Below are positions 32,353 through 41,320 of a DNA stretch of 64,000 bases, piece by piece (the stretch's first letter is position 1; each line of letters begins with the position of its first letter). Source of the stretch: Pelomonas sp. Root405. Lineage in GTDB: Bacteria; Pseudomonadota; Gammaproteobacteria; Burkholderiales; Burkholderiaceae_C. The stretch lies in assembly GCF_001425165.1 (NCBI RefSeq), contig NZ_LMDU01000016.1, forward strand, positions 278,500 to 342,499, given 5' to 3'. The notes under the pieces were generated by a model, which was not told where the DNA came from, searched no databases, and worked only from the letters and a program-made list of their open reading frames with translations. The translations under genes and the position numbers were made by a program.

Positions 32353-33949
32353 GCTTCGCGGCGCGCCGCAGCGCGACCGCATCGGGCTGAGCCGCCGCGG
32401 CGGCCCGGCGCTCCAGCCGGAACACGCGCAGCGCCGCGCTCACCTCGTCGCACTGCGCCACCATCTGCTGCGCCGAGCCGGCCAGCTGCTCCACCAAGCC
32501 GGCGTTCTGCTGCGTGAAGCCGTCCATCTGCTGGATGACCTCGTGCATCTGCGAGATGCCCAGCAGCTGTTCCTGCGCGCCCCGGTCGATGTCGCCAATC
32601 ATCACCGTGAAGCTCTCGACCGACTTCAGCGTCGTGTCGATGCTGGCGCTGGCGCTGCCAGTCTGGCGCTCGGCCGCCTGCACCTGCTCGGTGGAGGCCT
32701 GGATCAGCTGCTTGATCTCGCGGGCCGCGGTGGAGCTGCGCTGCGCCAGCGCACGCACCTCGCCCGCCACCACCGCAAAACCCCGGCCGTGCTCGCCCGC
32801 ACGGGCCGACTCGACAGCGGCGTTGAGGGCCAGGATGTTGGTCTGAAAGGCGATGCTGTCGATGACTTGGATGATCTCGGCGATCTGCTGCGACGAGCGC
32901 GTGATGCCACCCATGGTGCCGGTGACCGAATGCACCACCTCGGCACTGCGCCGCGACACCTCGCTGAGTTCGCCGGCCACGCCACTGGCCTTGTGGGTCG
33001 TGTCGGTGCTCTGTCGCACGGTGGCGGTGATCTCCTCCATGCTGGCCGCCGCCTCCTCCAGGCTGGCCGCCTGCGACTCCGTGCGCTGGGCGAGGTCCTG
33101 GTTGCCCTGGGCGATCTCGCGGCTGACACGGTTCATCTGCTCAAGCTCGACACGCGTGTCCGCCACCAGCGAGCGGATGTTGACGGCCAGCTGCGCGAGC
33201 GCCCTCTCCAGCGCGCGGCTGTGGCGGCTGCCGCTGGGTTCGAGGTTGCGGCTGAGGTCGCCGGCGGCCAGCTGGTTGGCATAGCGCTCGACGTGGGCCA
33301 GGCCCTGGCCCTGGCGCTGCTGGGCCAGCGCCGCGGCCACGGCCGCAGCAAGCAGCACCGCCAAGCCTGAGAGCCAAGTGCCCTGGCCTGCGAGCATCAG
33401 ACCCACGGCACCGATGGCGGCATAGCCCGGGGCCCGGCTCAGCCACGACAGCCGCGCCAGCGCGCCGGCCAGCCGCCCGCGCCAGTCGCGCCGCTGCAGC
33501 TGGCCGCCGTCGAGCGCATGCACCAGCTTGCCGGACCGCTGCTCGTCGCGCATGCGCGCATAGAGGGCCTCGGCGGCTTCGATCTGCGGCCGGCCGGCGC
33601 GCGAGCGCACCGACAGGAAGGCCACCGGCCGCCCTTCCTCCATCAGCGGCGTGACATTGGCCAGCACCCAGTAGTGGTCGCCATCCTTGCGGCGGTTCTT
33701 GACCAGCCCCGACCAGGGTCGGCCGGCGCCGACCGTGGCCCAGAGGTCGCGGAAGGCCTCGGGCGGCATGTCGGGGTGGCGGATCAGGTTGTGCGGCTGG
33801 CCCAGCAGCTCGTCGCGTGCAAAGCCGCTCGCGGCCACGAAGGCGGCATTGCAATGCAGGATGCGGCCCTTGAGGTCGGTGGTCGAGACCAGGTTCTGGT
33901 CGGTGGGAAGCAGGTATTCACGCTGGGTGACAGGCAGATTGCTGCGCAT
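32339..33949 (-). CDS. Aer-like PAS methyl-accepting chemotaxis protein
   Basis: 536 residues from [15 protein letters not shown] at 33949, with GGAGAG upstream. The N-terminal PAS (about 15-115: [47 protein letters not shown]) is the Aer/redox-sensor type that binds FAD in E. coli Aer. A hydrophobic segment (about 175-210) anchors it, a HAMP-like piece follows, and the MCP signalling hairpin tip is [33 protein letters not shown]. It probably steers motility by cell redox or oxygen. Its first 32 bp overlap the end of the GGDEF-EAL gene. Confidence 0.9.
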
Positions 33950-35906
33950 GATCTCTCCGGTAGTTTTGTTGGTTCCATGCGCCGGGGGCGGCCAGGCCGA
34001 GCTGAAGTGCATCGGCCGACATGGGCCGTGCGAAGTGGTAGCCCTGCATCTCGTCGCAGCCCTGCTGGCGCAGGTAGTCGCCTTGCTGCGCGGTCTCGAC
34101 GCCCTCGGCAACCACGCGCAGGTTCAGCCGGTGCGCCAGCGCGATGACGGCGTCGACCAGCGCTTCGCCGTCGGGTTGGTCGCCGATGCGGCGGGTGAAG
34201 GACTGGTCGATCTTCAGAGCATCGATGGGGAACTGCTGCAGATAGGCCAGGCTGGAGTAGCCGGTGCCGAAGTCGTCGAGCGACAGCTTCACGCCCAGGG
34301 CCTTGAGCCGCTTGAGCATGGTGATCGCGGCGCCCGGCTCGACGATCAGCATGCCCTCGGTCATCTCGATCTCCAGCCACTGCGGGTGGACGCGGTGGCG
34401 CTGCAGGGCGCGCGCCACGACCTGGTCGAGGTCACCCGCCGCGAACTGCCGCGCCGCCACATTGACGGCCACGGGCACCACCGGCTGGCCGGCATCCTGC
34501 CAGGCGCGCACCTGGCGGCAGGCCTCGTCCACGACCCAGGCGCCAATGTCCAGGATCAGGCTGCTGCGCTCGGCCAGCGGGATGAACTGGGCCGGCGACA
34601 CCAGCCCGCTGCCGCTGCGCTGCCAACGCAGCAGGGCCTCGGCGCCAACGATGGCGCCACTGCGCGCATCGACCTTGGGCTGGTAGTGCAGCAGCAGCTC
34701 CTGGCGCTCGATGGCGCGGCTCAGTGCCGCCTCCAGTTCCAGCCGGGTGCGGGCCTCTGCGTTCATGTCGCCCGTGTAGAAGCAGAATTGGTTGCGGCCC
34801 TGCTCCTTGGCGCGGTACATGGCGGCGTCGGCATCGCGCAGCAGTTCGACCGCCGTCGGGTGGCCCTGCTCGGGAAAGATGCTGATGCCGATGCTGGCCG
34901 TCAGGTAGGCCTCCTGCCCGCCCGACAGCACCATCGGCGCCGAGACGGCCGCCAGCAGGTGGCGCGCCAGCACGGCGACGCCGGCGCTGTCGGTGCTGCT
35001 CTCCAGGATCACCAAAAACTCATCGCCGCCCAGCCGGCCCAGGAAGTCCTCATGTCGCAGGCGCGCCTGCAGGCGGCCGGCCACGCAGACCAGCAGCTCG
35101 TCACCGGCCGGGTGCCCCAGGCTGTCGTTGACGGTCTTGAAGCCGTCAAGGTCGATGACCAGCAGTACCGCGCTGCACTCGCGCCGCTGCGCCCGTGCGA
35201 GCGTCGCTTCCAGCCGCTGCTGCAATTGCGCCCGGTTGGGCAGGCGCGTCAGCGGGTCATGGTGGAGCAGCCAGTCCGTCTGCGCCTCGCTGTTCTTGAG
35301 GCGGCTGATGTCGGTGAACACGCCCACGTAATGGGTGACCGCCGCGTTGTCGTCGCGCACGGCGCTGATCGTCAGCCACTCGGGGTAGGTCGTGCCGTCC
35401 TTGCGGCGATTCCAGATCTCGCCCTGCCAATGGCCGTCCATGCCGAGTGCGGCCCACATCTGCCGATAGAACGGCGCGCCATGTCGACCCGAGTGCAGCA
35501 GCTGTATGGTGGCGCCGATAGCCTCCTGGGCGGTGTAGCCGGTGATGGTCGTGAACGAAACGTTGACGGAACGGATGCAGCCCTGCGCGTCGGTGATGAC
35601 GACCCCGTCGCGGATGTTCTCGAAGGCGGTGGCCCAATGGCGCAGATGTCGCTGCATGTCCTGCGAGAAGTGCAGCGATGCGGCGGCCTCCGCAGCTTTT
35701 TTCTGGGCGCGCAGGGCGATCATGTAGATCAAGCCGCTGGTGGCCAGCACGAACGCGATGCCCTTGCCCTGCCCGACTGCGAACAGCGTCGCTGCGTTGG
35801 GCACCGCCCATTGCAGCAGTCGGTCGGACACGACGATCCAGGTCAGCCCGAATGCTGCATAACCCATGGCGATGGGCGTGGCCGCGCTGTGAAGCATGTT
35901 TTTCAT
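33918..35906 (-). CDS. PAS-GGDEF-EAL cyclic-di-GMP enzyme
   Basis: 662 residues. Two N-terminal transmembrane helices (about 12-30 and 47-66), PAS about 90-203, GGDEF about 210-375 and EAL about 395-645. The cyclase motif GGDEF is intact (293-297), with inhibitory-site RHED (284-287) five residues before it. The EAL motif (423-425), [10 protein letters not shown] and EMTEG are also intact, so both synthesis and hydrolysis of c-di-GMP are possible. It overlaps the downstream Aer-like receptor by 32 bp, which couples c-di-GMP turnover and chemotaxis in one transcript. Confidence 0.93.
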   Translation of the reverse strand: MKNMLHSAATPIAMGYAAFGLTWIVVSDRLLQWAVPNAATLFAVGQGKGIAFVLATSGLIYMIALRAQKKAAEAAASLHFSQDMQRHLRHWATAFENIRDGVVITDAQGCIRSVNVSFTTITGYTAQEAIGATIQLLHSGRHGAPFYRQMWAALGMDGHWQGEIWNRRKDGTTYPEWLTISAVRDDNAAVTHYVGVFTDISRLKNSEAQTDWLLHHDPLTRLPNRAQLQQRLEATLARAQRRECSAVLLVIDLDGFKTVNDSLGHPAGDELLVCVAGRLQARLRHEDFLGRLGGDEFLVILESSTDSAGVAVLARHLLAAVSAPMVLSGGQEAYLTASIGISIFPEQGHPTAVELLRDADAAMYRAKEQGRNQFCFYTGDMNAEARTRLELEAALSRAIERQELLLHYQPKVDARSGAIVGAEALLRWQRSGSGLVSPAQFIPLAERSSLILDIGAWVVDEACRQVRAWQDAGQPVVPVAVNVAARQFAAGDLDQVVARALQRHRVHPQWLEIEMTEGMLIVEPGAAITMLKRLKALGVKLSLDDFGTGYSSLAYLQQFPIDALKIDQSFTRRIGDQPDGEALVDAVIALAHRLNLRVVAEGVETAQQGDYLRQQGCDEMQGYHFARPMSADALQLGLAAPGAWNQQNYRRDHAQQSACHPA

Positions 35907-35957
35907 GGATCTTCTTCTCCCTGCTCTGATGTCCGCCTCGTGCGGGCGTTGGACAAC

Positions 35958-36737
35958 TCAATGAAGGTCGCGTGCCGTGCGGCGCTGGACGAAGGCCTCC
36001 AGCGCATGGAAGTCCGGAATGCAGATGTCGCGGCGGCTGCGCTGGTTGAATGCGATCAGCCGCGCGCGGACCAACTTGGACAGCACGCGGCTGACCGTCT
36101 CCAGCGTCAGCCCCAGGTAATTGCCGATCTCGGCGCGGCTCAGGCGCAGGCTGAACTGGTCAGCTCTGAGGCCGCGCACGGCGAGTGAGTCGGCCCAGTA
36201 GTGCAGGAAGGCGACCACGCGCGCGTCGGCGGGCAGCGTGGAGATGGCCATGATCGATTCGCGGTCACGCATGATCTCGCTGCTCATCGCCTCGTGCACC
36301 ATCTCCATCAGTGCGGGATGCGCAGCGCACGCACGCAGCAGGTCTTCGTAGCGCACCGACCAAACCTCGGCCGTGTCCATTGCCACGGCGTCGCAGGCAT
36401 GGGCGTTGCGGGCGATGGCACCGAAGCCCAGCCAGTCGCCGCGGAACTTCAGGCCCACCACCTGCTCGCGGCCGTCGGCCGACACGCTGATGAGCTTGAA
36501 GAAGCCAGAGTTCAGCACGTGAAGGTGGGAGAAGGCCTCGCCCGAGCGGTAGATCACATCGCCTGCCTTCACGACGCGGCGCTTCGGGCCCAGCACCGTC
36601 TCGATCAACCGCAGCCGCTCGGCGATGCGCTGGCCGGCGCTCGTCGGCAGCGCGGCTGGCATGCCGAGGCCCGCGACGGCGGCGATGTCATGCCGCTTGG
36701 TGGTCGGGGTGGCGAGTTGTGCTGCGGTCGTCTGCAT
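35958..36737 (-). CDS. Crp/Fnr-family transcriptional regulator
   Basis: 259 residues from MQTTAAQL at 36737 with AAAGAG upstream. A cyclic-nucleotide-binding-like beta roll (about 50-165; VVKAGDVIYRSGEAFSHLHVL) is followed by a dimerisation helix and an HTH (RLSRAEIGNYLGLTLETVSRVLSKL). The recognition helix carries the E-x3-S-R pattern of FNR proteins that read TTGAT half-sites. The N-terminus lacks the cysteine cluster that holds the FNR [4Fe-4S] centre, so it is more like DNR/FixK-type members. Eight FNR-type boxes lie within 11 kb upstream, which makes it the best candidate regulator of that cluster. Confidence 0.88.
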   Translation of the reverse strand: MQTTAAQLATPTTKRHDIAAVAGLGMPAALPTSAGQRIAERLRLIETVLGPKRRVVKAGDVIYRSGEAFSHLHVLNSGFFKLISVSADGREQVVGLKFRGDWLGFGAIARNAHACDAVAMDTAEVWSVRYEDLLRACAAHPALMEMVHEAMSSEIMRDRESIMAISTLPADARVVAFLHYWADSLAVRGLRADQFSLRLSRAEIGNYLGLTLETVSRVLSKLVRARLIAFNQRSRRDICIPDFHALEAFVQRRTARDLH

Positions 36738-36888
36738 GGCGCTCTTTCGTGGTGTGTGGCTCGATGCAGTGCATGCTAGGAAGCCCACGCCAATGCCGTA
36801 GCAATGCGCCGCCTCAGTGCGTCGCGGTGCGTAACACTCGGTGAACGAACGGTCGCAGAAGTTCAGCACGGAACGAGATTCAAGCGGG

Positions 36889-36929
36889 TTGACGCTGATC
36901 AAGGCGAACGCAATGGCCTTCGCTACGCT
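36889..36929 (+). promoter_or_regulatory. FNR-type box and -10 of the carbamoyltransferase-like gene
   Basis: Box TTGACGCTGATCAA at 36889-36902 (9 of 10 half-site bases), then 21 nt, then TACGCT at 36924-36929. A centre at -41.5 puts +1 at 36937, one base before ATG 36938, so the mRNA would have almost no leader. No Shine-Dalgarno is seen. Confidence 0.7.
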
Positions 36930-36937
36930 GACGCCAC

Positions 36938-37435
36938 ATGTGTTCCCTTGCCCGTCATCGCGCCTTCAGCGCCGATCTCACCGCGCCTGAAACCGCCGCC
37001 GCGCTGGTGGCGCAGGCCTGCGCCCTGGCCGATCCAGATGCTCGGACGCTGAAGCCCCTGCACGGCAGGCGCCTGGCACTGCTGTCGCCCATGTCGGGCG
37101 ATGAAGGTCAGCGCGACTTCAACGCCGCCGCCATCGCCTTGGGCGCGCAGGTGTCCCTCGTCGCGCCGGGGCTGGACGAAAGCAGCAGCGCGGCGCAGAT
37201 CGACGCCGTGGCGGGGCTGCTCAGCCATCTCTACGACGCCGTCGAATGCCAGCACCTGCCCGAGACTCTCGTACGCCACATCGCCCGAAGCACGGGCATT
37301 CCTGTCTTCCTCGGGCTGGCCCTCCCCGGCCACCCGACCGCTGTCCTGGCCGGCCAGCTGGACGGCAGCCTGCCGCTGGCCGTCAGGCGAGGCTGCATCC
37401 TGCAGGCGGCCCTGCTGCTGGCCGTGAACCGGTGA
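36938..37435 (+). CDS. orphan ornithine/aspartate carbamoyltransferase N-domain-like protein
   Basis: 165 residues, half the length of a carbamoyltransferase. The order of elements follows the N-terminal (carbamoyl-phosphate) domain: a KPLHGRRLALL strand, a degraded SPMSGDEGQRDF where the STRTR loop should be, ALGAQVSLVAPG, then DAVAGLLSHLYDAVECQH, IARSTGIPVFLGL and HPTAVLAGQLDG in place of the usual HPxQ motif. The catalytic Arg/Thr residues and the whole ornithine-binding domain are missing, so it is unlikely to be an active transferase. A regulatory or binding role is possible. It is driven from an FNR-type promoter. Confidence 0.6.
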   Translation: MCSLARHRAFSADLTAPETAAALVAQACALADPDARTLKPLHGRRLALLSPMSGDEGQRDFNAAAIALGAQVSLVAPGLDESSSAAQIDAVAGLLSHLYDAVECQHLPETLVRHIARSTGIPVFLGLALPGHPTAVLAGQLDGSLPLAVRRGCILQAALLLAVNR

Positions 37436-37468
37436 GCAAGCGGCCCTGAGCCGTGCGTGGCCGCGGCG

Positions 37469-40126
37469 TCATGCCGTGCGGCGGCTCATGGTGATCACGT
37501 CCGGCTGGTCATGCCCGGCCTGGCGCTCGAAGCCCAGCGACGCCAGCAGATGCAGCATGGCGCCGTTCTCGTGCAGCACATGGCCGACGAGGCGCTGCGT
37601 GCCGCGCGCGACGGCATAGCCCAGCAGCGCCTGCATCAGCACGCGCCCCAAGCCCCGGCGCTTGAGGTCGCTGCGCACCATGACCGCAAATTCGGCGTCG
37701 ATGTTGTCGGAGTCGCGCACCAGCCGCGCCACGCCCAGCGAGCAGGGCCCGTCGGCGCAGGCCTCGTCGACGATGACGAAGGCCATCTCGCGCTCGTAGT
37801 CGATCTGCGTCCAGCGGGCCAGATCGTCATGCGTCAGCGGATGCGGCGCCTGGAAGAAGCGCATGCGCAGGTCTTCGGGGCTGCAGGCCTCCAGGAAGGT
37901 GCGGTGCAAGGCCTCGTCCTCGGGCCGGATCGGCCGCATGCGCAGCGGCTGGCCCTGCCAGTACAGCGGGCGGTCCCATTCGGCGGGATAGGGCCGCACC
38001 GCAAAACGCGCCACGCCGGATGGCGCCAGCGCCGACAGGCGCAGTCGCGCATCCAGGGCGACGACGCCCTGTTCATCGGCCAACAGCGGATTGATGTCCA
38101 GCTCGGCCAGCTCGGGCAGGTCGGCCTGCATCTGCGCCACTGCGATCAGCGCGTCGCAGAGCGCGTCGATGCGCGCCGGCGGGTGGTCGCGGTAGCCGCC
38201 CAGCAGGCGCGCCACGCGGGTGCGGCCGATGAGGTCGCGCGCCAGCGTGCGGTTCAGCGGCGGCAGTGCCACGGCGCGGTCGCCCAGCACCTCCACCGCC
38301 GTGCCACCCTGACCGAACAGCAGCACCGGCCCAAAGATGGCGTCGATATGGGCGCCGACGATCAGCTCCTGCGCATGCGGCCGCCGCACCATGGCCTGCA
38401 CGCTGAAGCCTTCGACGCGCGCCTCCGGCCGGGTGGCCTGCAGGTGGGCGAGCATTTGCTGCGCGGCCGTGCGCACGGCCGCTTCGCCGTGCAGGTCCAG
38501 GCGCACGCCGCCGGCGTCGGACTTGTGCAGGATGGCGGGCGACACCACTTTGAGCACCACGGGCCCGTCGATGCGACGCGCCGCGTCGGCCGCCGCATCG
38601 GGCGACGCCGCCACGCGCAAGGTCGCCACGACCGGGATGCCATAGGCGGCCAGCACCTCCTTGGCATCGACCTCGTCCAGCCATTCGCGGCCGGCGGCCA
38701 GTGCGGCGTCGACGACCCGTCGCGCGCGGGCCCGGTCGGGCTCGGCATTGCTGCTGGCCGACGGCGTCTGCCGCAGCGCCACCTGGTTGCACCGGTAGGT
38801 CTGCATCAGCGCAAAGGCGCGCACCGCCTCCTCGGGCGTGTCGTAGCTGGCGATGCCGGCGGCCTCGAAGATGCGCCGCGCCGGCGCCACCGTCTCGCCC
38901 CCCAGCCAGCAGCTCAGCACCCGCCCCGGGCGCGCCGCGATGAGAGGCGCGCAGGCCCGCGCGATGTCCTCGCTGGCGACGATGGCCGTCGGCGCGTGCA
39001 CGACGAGCAGCGCGCCCGCCTCGGGCGCCGCCAGCAGGGCCGTCAGCGCGTCGACATAGCGCTGCACCGGCGCGTCGCCAATGATGTCGATGGGGTTGGC
39101 GTGCGACCAGTTGGCCGGCAGCACGGCGTTGAGCCGCTGCATCAGCGCGCAGCCCGGTCGCGCCAGCGTCACGCCGAGCGCGGCGGTGGCGTCGGCCACC
39201 ATCACGCCCGCGCCGCCGCCGTTGGTCACGACCATCAGCTCGTCGCTGCGGTTGTCCCGAAAGCGCGCCAGCGTCTCCGCGGCGATGAAGAGGTCCTTCA
39301 GAGTGTCCACCCGCAGCATGCCGGCGCGCCGGATGACGGCGTCGAACACGATGTCCTCACCTGCCAGCGCACCGGTGTGCGAGGCCGCCGCCCGCATGCC
39401 CGCCGGCGCACGGCCGGCCTTGACGATGATGACCGGCTTGGCGCGCGCCGCCGCCCGCGCCGCCGACATGAACTTGCGCGGCGAGCTGATGGACTCCACG
39501 TAAAGCAGGATGGCGCGGGTGTGGCTGTCGGTGGCCAAGTGGTCCAGCAGATCGCCGAAGTCGACGTCGGCATGCTCGCCCAGCGAGACGAGGTGGGAGA
39601 AACCGATGCGCTCGGCATTGGCCCAGTCGAGCAAGGCCGTGACCAGCGCGCCGGACTGCGACACCAGGGCCAGCTCGCCGGGCAGCGCGGCCGCCTGCGT
39701 GAAGCTGGCGTTCAGCCCGATGTGCGGGCTGAGCAGGCCGATGCAGTTGGGGCCGAGCAGCCGTAGCATGTGCGGCCGTGCGGCGTCCAGCGCGGCCTGC
39801 TTTTGCTGCGGGCTCAGGCCGGCGGTCACGATGACGACGGCCCGCGTGCCGCGTTCGCCGAGCTGGCGCACGAGCGCGGCGATGCCGTGCGGCGGCGTGC
39901 ACAGCACGGCCAGGTCGGGCGTGAAAGGCAGCTCGGCCACGTCGCGATAGCAAGGCGCGCCGTCCAGGCGCTGCACCCGCGGGTTCACCGGCGCCACCGG
40001 CCCCTTGAAACCGCCGGCAACCAGGTTGCGCCACACCGTCGTGCCGACGCGCCCGGGCTTGTCGGAGGCGCCGAAAACGGCCACGGACTGTGGCGTGAGC
40101 AGGCGGTCGAGGTGGCGTTGGGTCAT
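37469..40126 (-). CDS. PatZ-like protein: NDP-forming acyl-CoA synthetase fused to GNAT acetyltransferase
   Basis: 885 residues, the same size and order as E. coli PatZ (YfiQ). Domains: CoA-binding (1-130), a succinyl-CoA-ligase-like domain (about 150-460), ATP-grasp (about 480-700) and a GNAT domain (about 725-885) with the acetyl-CoA loop RRGLGRVLM. PatZ acetylates lysines, for example on acetyl-CoA synthetase. H250 in ASHTGALAG is the phospho-His position of ADP-forming acetyl-CoA synthetases. E. coli PatZ, as I recall its sequence, lacks it, so this protein may still make acetyl-CoA. The start MTQRHLDRLLTPQSVAVFGA has no Shine-Dalgarno and coincides with the predicted transcription start. 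Confidence 0.9.
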   Translation of the reverse strand: MTQRHLDRLLTPQSVAVFGASDKPGRVGTTVWRNLVAGGFKGPVAPVNPRVQRLDGAPCYRDVAELPFTPDLAVLCTPPHGIAALVRQLGERGTRAVVIVTAGLSPQQKQAALDAARPHMLRLLGPNCIGLLSPHIGLNASFTQAAALPGELALVSQSGALVTALLDWANAERIGFSHLVSLGEHADVDFGDLLDHLATDSHTRAILLYVESISSPRKFMSAARAAARAKPVIIVKAGRAPAGMRAAASHTGALAGEDIVFDAVIRRAGMLRVDTLKDLFIAAETLARFRDNRSDELMVVTNGGGAGVMVADATAALGVTLARPGCALMQRLNAVLPANWSHANPIDIIGDAPVQRYVDALTALLAAPEAGALLVVHAPTAIVASEDIARACAPLIAARPGRVLSCWLGGETVAPARRIFEAAGIASYDTPEEAVRAFALMQTYRCNQVALRQTPSASSNAEPDRARARRVVDAALAAGREWLDEVDAKEVLAAYGIPVVATLRVAASPDAAADAARRIDGPVVLKVVSPAILHKSDAGGVRLDLHGEAAVRTAAQQMLAHLQATRPEARVEGFSVQAMVRRPHAQELIVGAHIDAIFGPVLLFGQGGTAVEVLGDRAVALPPLNRTLARDLIGRTRVARLLGGYRDHPPARIDALCDALIAVAQMQADLPELAELDINPLLADEQGVVALDARLRLSALAPSGVARFAVRPYPAEWDRPLYWQGQPLRMRPIRPEDEALHRTFLEACSPEDLRMRFFQAPHPLTHDDLARWTQIDYEREMAFVIVDEACADGPCSLGVARLVRDSDNIDAEFAVMVRSDLKRRGLGRVLMQALLGYAVARGTQRLVGHVLHENGAMLHLLASLGFERQAGHDQPDVITMSRRTA

Positions 40127-40132
40127 CGGCAC

Positions 40133-40174
40133 ATCGTCGCGACAAGCGCGGGCCTGCGCCTTGCGCAGCATCAA
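40133..40174 (-). promoter_or_regulatory. FNR-type box and -10 of the patZ-like gene
   Basis: On the minus strand TTGATGCTGCGCAA (40174-40161), then 22 nt, then GACGAT (40138-40133). The box centre is exactly 41.5 bp from the A of the start codon at 40126. The mRNA is therefore predicted to be leaderless. Confidence 0.65.
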
Positions 40175-40190
40175 TCGGATGCGTGCGCCT

Positions 40191-40232
40191 TTGATCGAGC
40201 GCAAGTCGGTATCGCCAACGCAACCGCAGGAT
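40191..40232 (+). promoter_or_regulatory. FNR-type box and -10 of the usp gene
   Basis: TTGATCGAGCGCAA at 40191-40204, 22 nt, then CAGGAT at 40227-40232. The predicted +1 is near 40239, leaving a leader of about 29 nt that contains GGAGG (40255-40259) before ATG 40268. Confidence 0.65.
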
Positions 40233-40267
40233 GGGCGGTGTTCGCGTGAAAGCCGGAGGTGCCCGAG

Positions 40268-40717
40268 ATGGCTGCTGAATTCAAACATCTGCTGGTGGCC
40301 ACCGACGGCTCCTTGTTGGCCGACGAGGCGATCAAGCTGGCGCTGCGCGTGGCCCCCGCTGCGCCGATGACCGCCTTGCTGGTGGTGCATGACTACGGCC
40401 TGCCCGAATACCTGCGGGCGGCATGCGGCCACCCGGTCGACGCCAAGGGCCTGCGCGAAGCCATCGTCACCGAGGGCCGGCAGCGGCTGAGCGAGGCCAT
40501 CGCGCGGGCCGGCGGCGACGCCGGGCGCATCGCGCAGCGCGTGGTGCTGAGCGACCGCTCGCCCAGCCACGAGATCCTGGCAACGGCCGAACGCGAGGGC
40601 TGCGATCTCATCGTCATGGCGTCCCACGGCATGGGTGGCCGGCTTGCCGGCCTGCTGGGCAGCCAGTCGGCCGCCGTGCTGGCGCTGACCCGACTGCCGG
40701 TGCTGGTCGCGCGCTGA
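40268..40717 (+). CDS. universal stress protein
   Basis: 149 residues, single UspA domain. The N-terminal strand HLLVATDGSLLADEA and the C-terminal ATP-binding loop MASHGMGGRLAGLLGSQS (pattern G-x9-G-S, first Gly replaced by Ala) suggest an ATP-binding type. The start is ATG 40268 with GGAGG eight bases upstream. It is 12 bp from the next gene, so the two form an operon. Usp genes are frequent members of low-oxygen regulons in proteobacteria, in keeping with the FNR-type box upstream. Confidence 0.92.
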   Translation: MAAEFKHLLVATDGSLLADEAIKLALRVAPAAPMTALLVVHDYGLPEYLRAACGHPVDAKGLREAIVTEGRQRLSEAIARAGGDAGRIAQRVVLSDRSPSHEILATAEREGCDLIVMASHGMGGRLAGLLGSQSAAVLALTRLPVLVAR

Positions 40718-40729
40718 AACCCCGACGCC

Positions 40730-41317
40730 ATGCCAAACCGCATCCTGCTCATCCTCGGCCACCCCGACGGCGCCCGGCGCCACCTCTGCCACGCGCTGGC
40801 CGACGCCTATGCCGACGGCGCGCGCGCCGCCGGCCACGCGGTGCGCGTGATAGACGTGGCGGCGCTGGACTTCCCGCTGCTGCGCAGCAAGGACGACTGG
40901 GACCACGGCAGTGCGCCCGCCGCACTGTTGCCGGCGCAGCAGGACATCCTCTGGGCCGGCCATGTCGTGCTGTTCTTCCCGTTGTGGCTGGGCGACATGC
41001 CGGCGCTGCTGAAGGGCTTCCTGGAACAGGTCGCCCGGCCAGGCTTTGCGCTTGGCAAGCCGGGCGAGGGCGGCCTGGGCGGCAAGCTGCTCAAGGGGCG
41101 CTCCGCGCGGGTGGTCGTCACGATGGGCATGCCGGCCCTGGTCTACCGCTGGTACTTCCGCGCCCACAGCCTGAAGTCGCTGGAGCGCAACATCCTCGGC
41201 TTCGTCGGCTTCGCACCGGTCCGCGAGACCCTGGTCGGCTCGGTCGAGGCGCTCGGCGAGGCCGGCGTCGCGAAGTGGCTGCGGCAGATGCGCCGCAGCG
41301 GCGCGAAAGCCGACTGA
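40730..41317 (+). CDS. flavodoxin-fold NAD(P)H:quinone oxidoreductase-like protein
   Basis: 195 residues of the NQO1/KefF-like flavodoxin fold. It has ILLILGHPDGARR for FMN/FAD phosphate contact, the central VVLFFPLWLGDMPALLKGFLEQV (family pattern PxWWxxxPAxLKxxxD), and VVTMGMPALVYRWYFR for the isoalloxazine. Such enzymes reduce quinones by two electrons or gate potassium efflux. The second gene after usp, it converges on the alcohol dehydrogenase with only 3 bp between. Confidence 0.85.
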   Translation: MPNRILLILGHPDGARRHLCHALADAYADGARAAGHAVRVIDVAALDFPLLRSKDDWDHGSAPAALLPAQQDILWAGHVVLFFPLWLGDMPALLKGFLEQVARPGFALGKPGEGGLGGKLLKGRSARVVVTMGMPALVYRWYFRAHSLKSLERNILGFVGFAPVRETLVGSVEALGEAGVAKWLRQMRRSGAKAD

Positions 41318-41320
41318 AGT

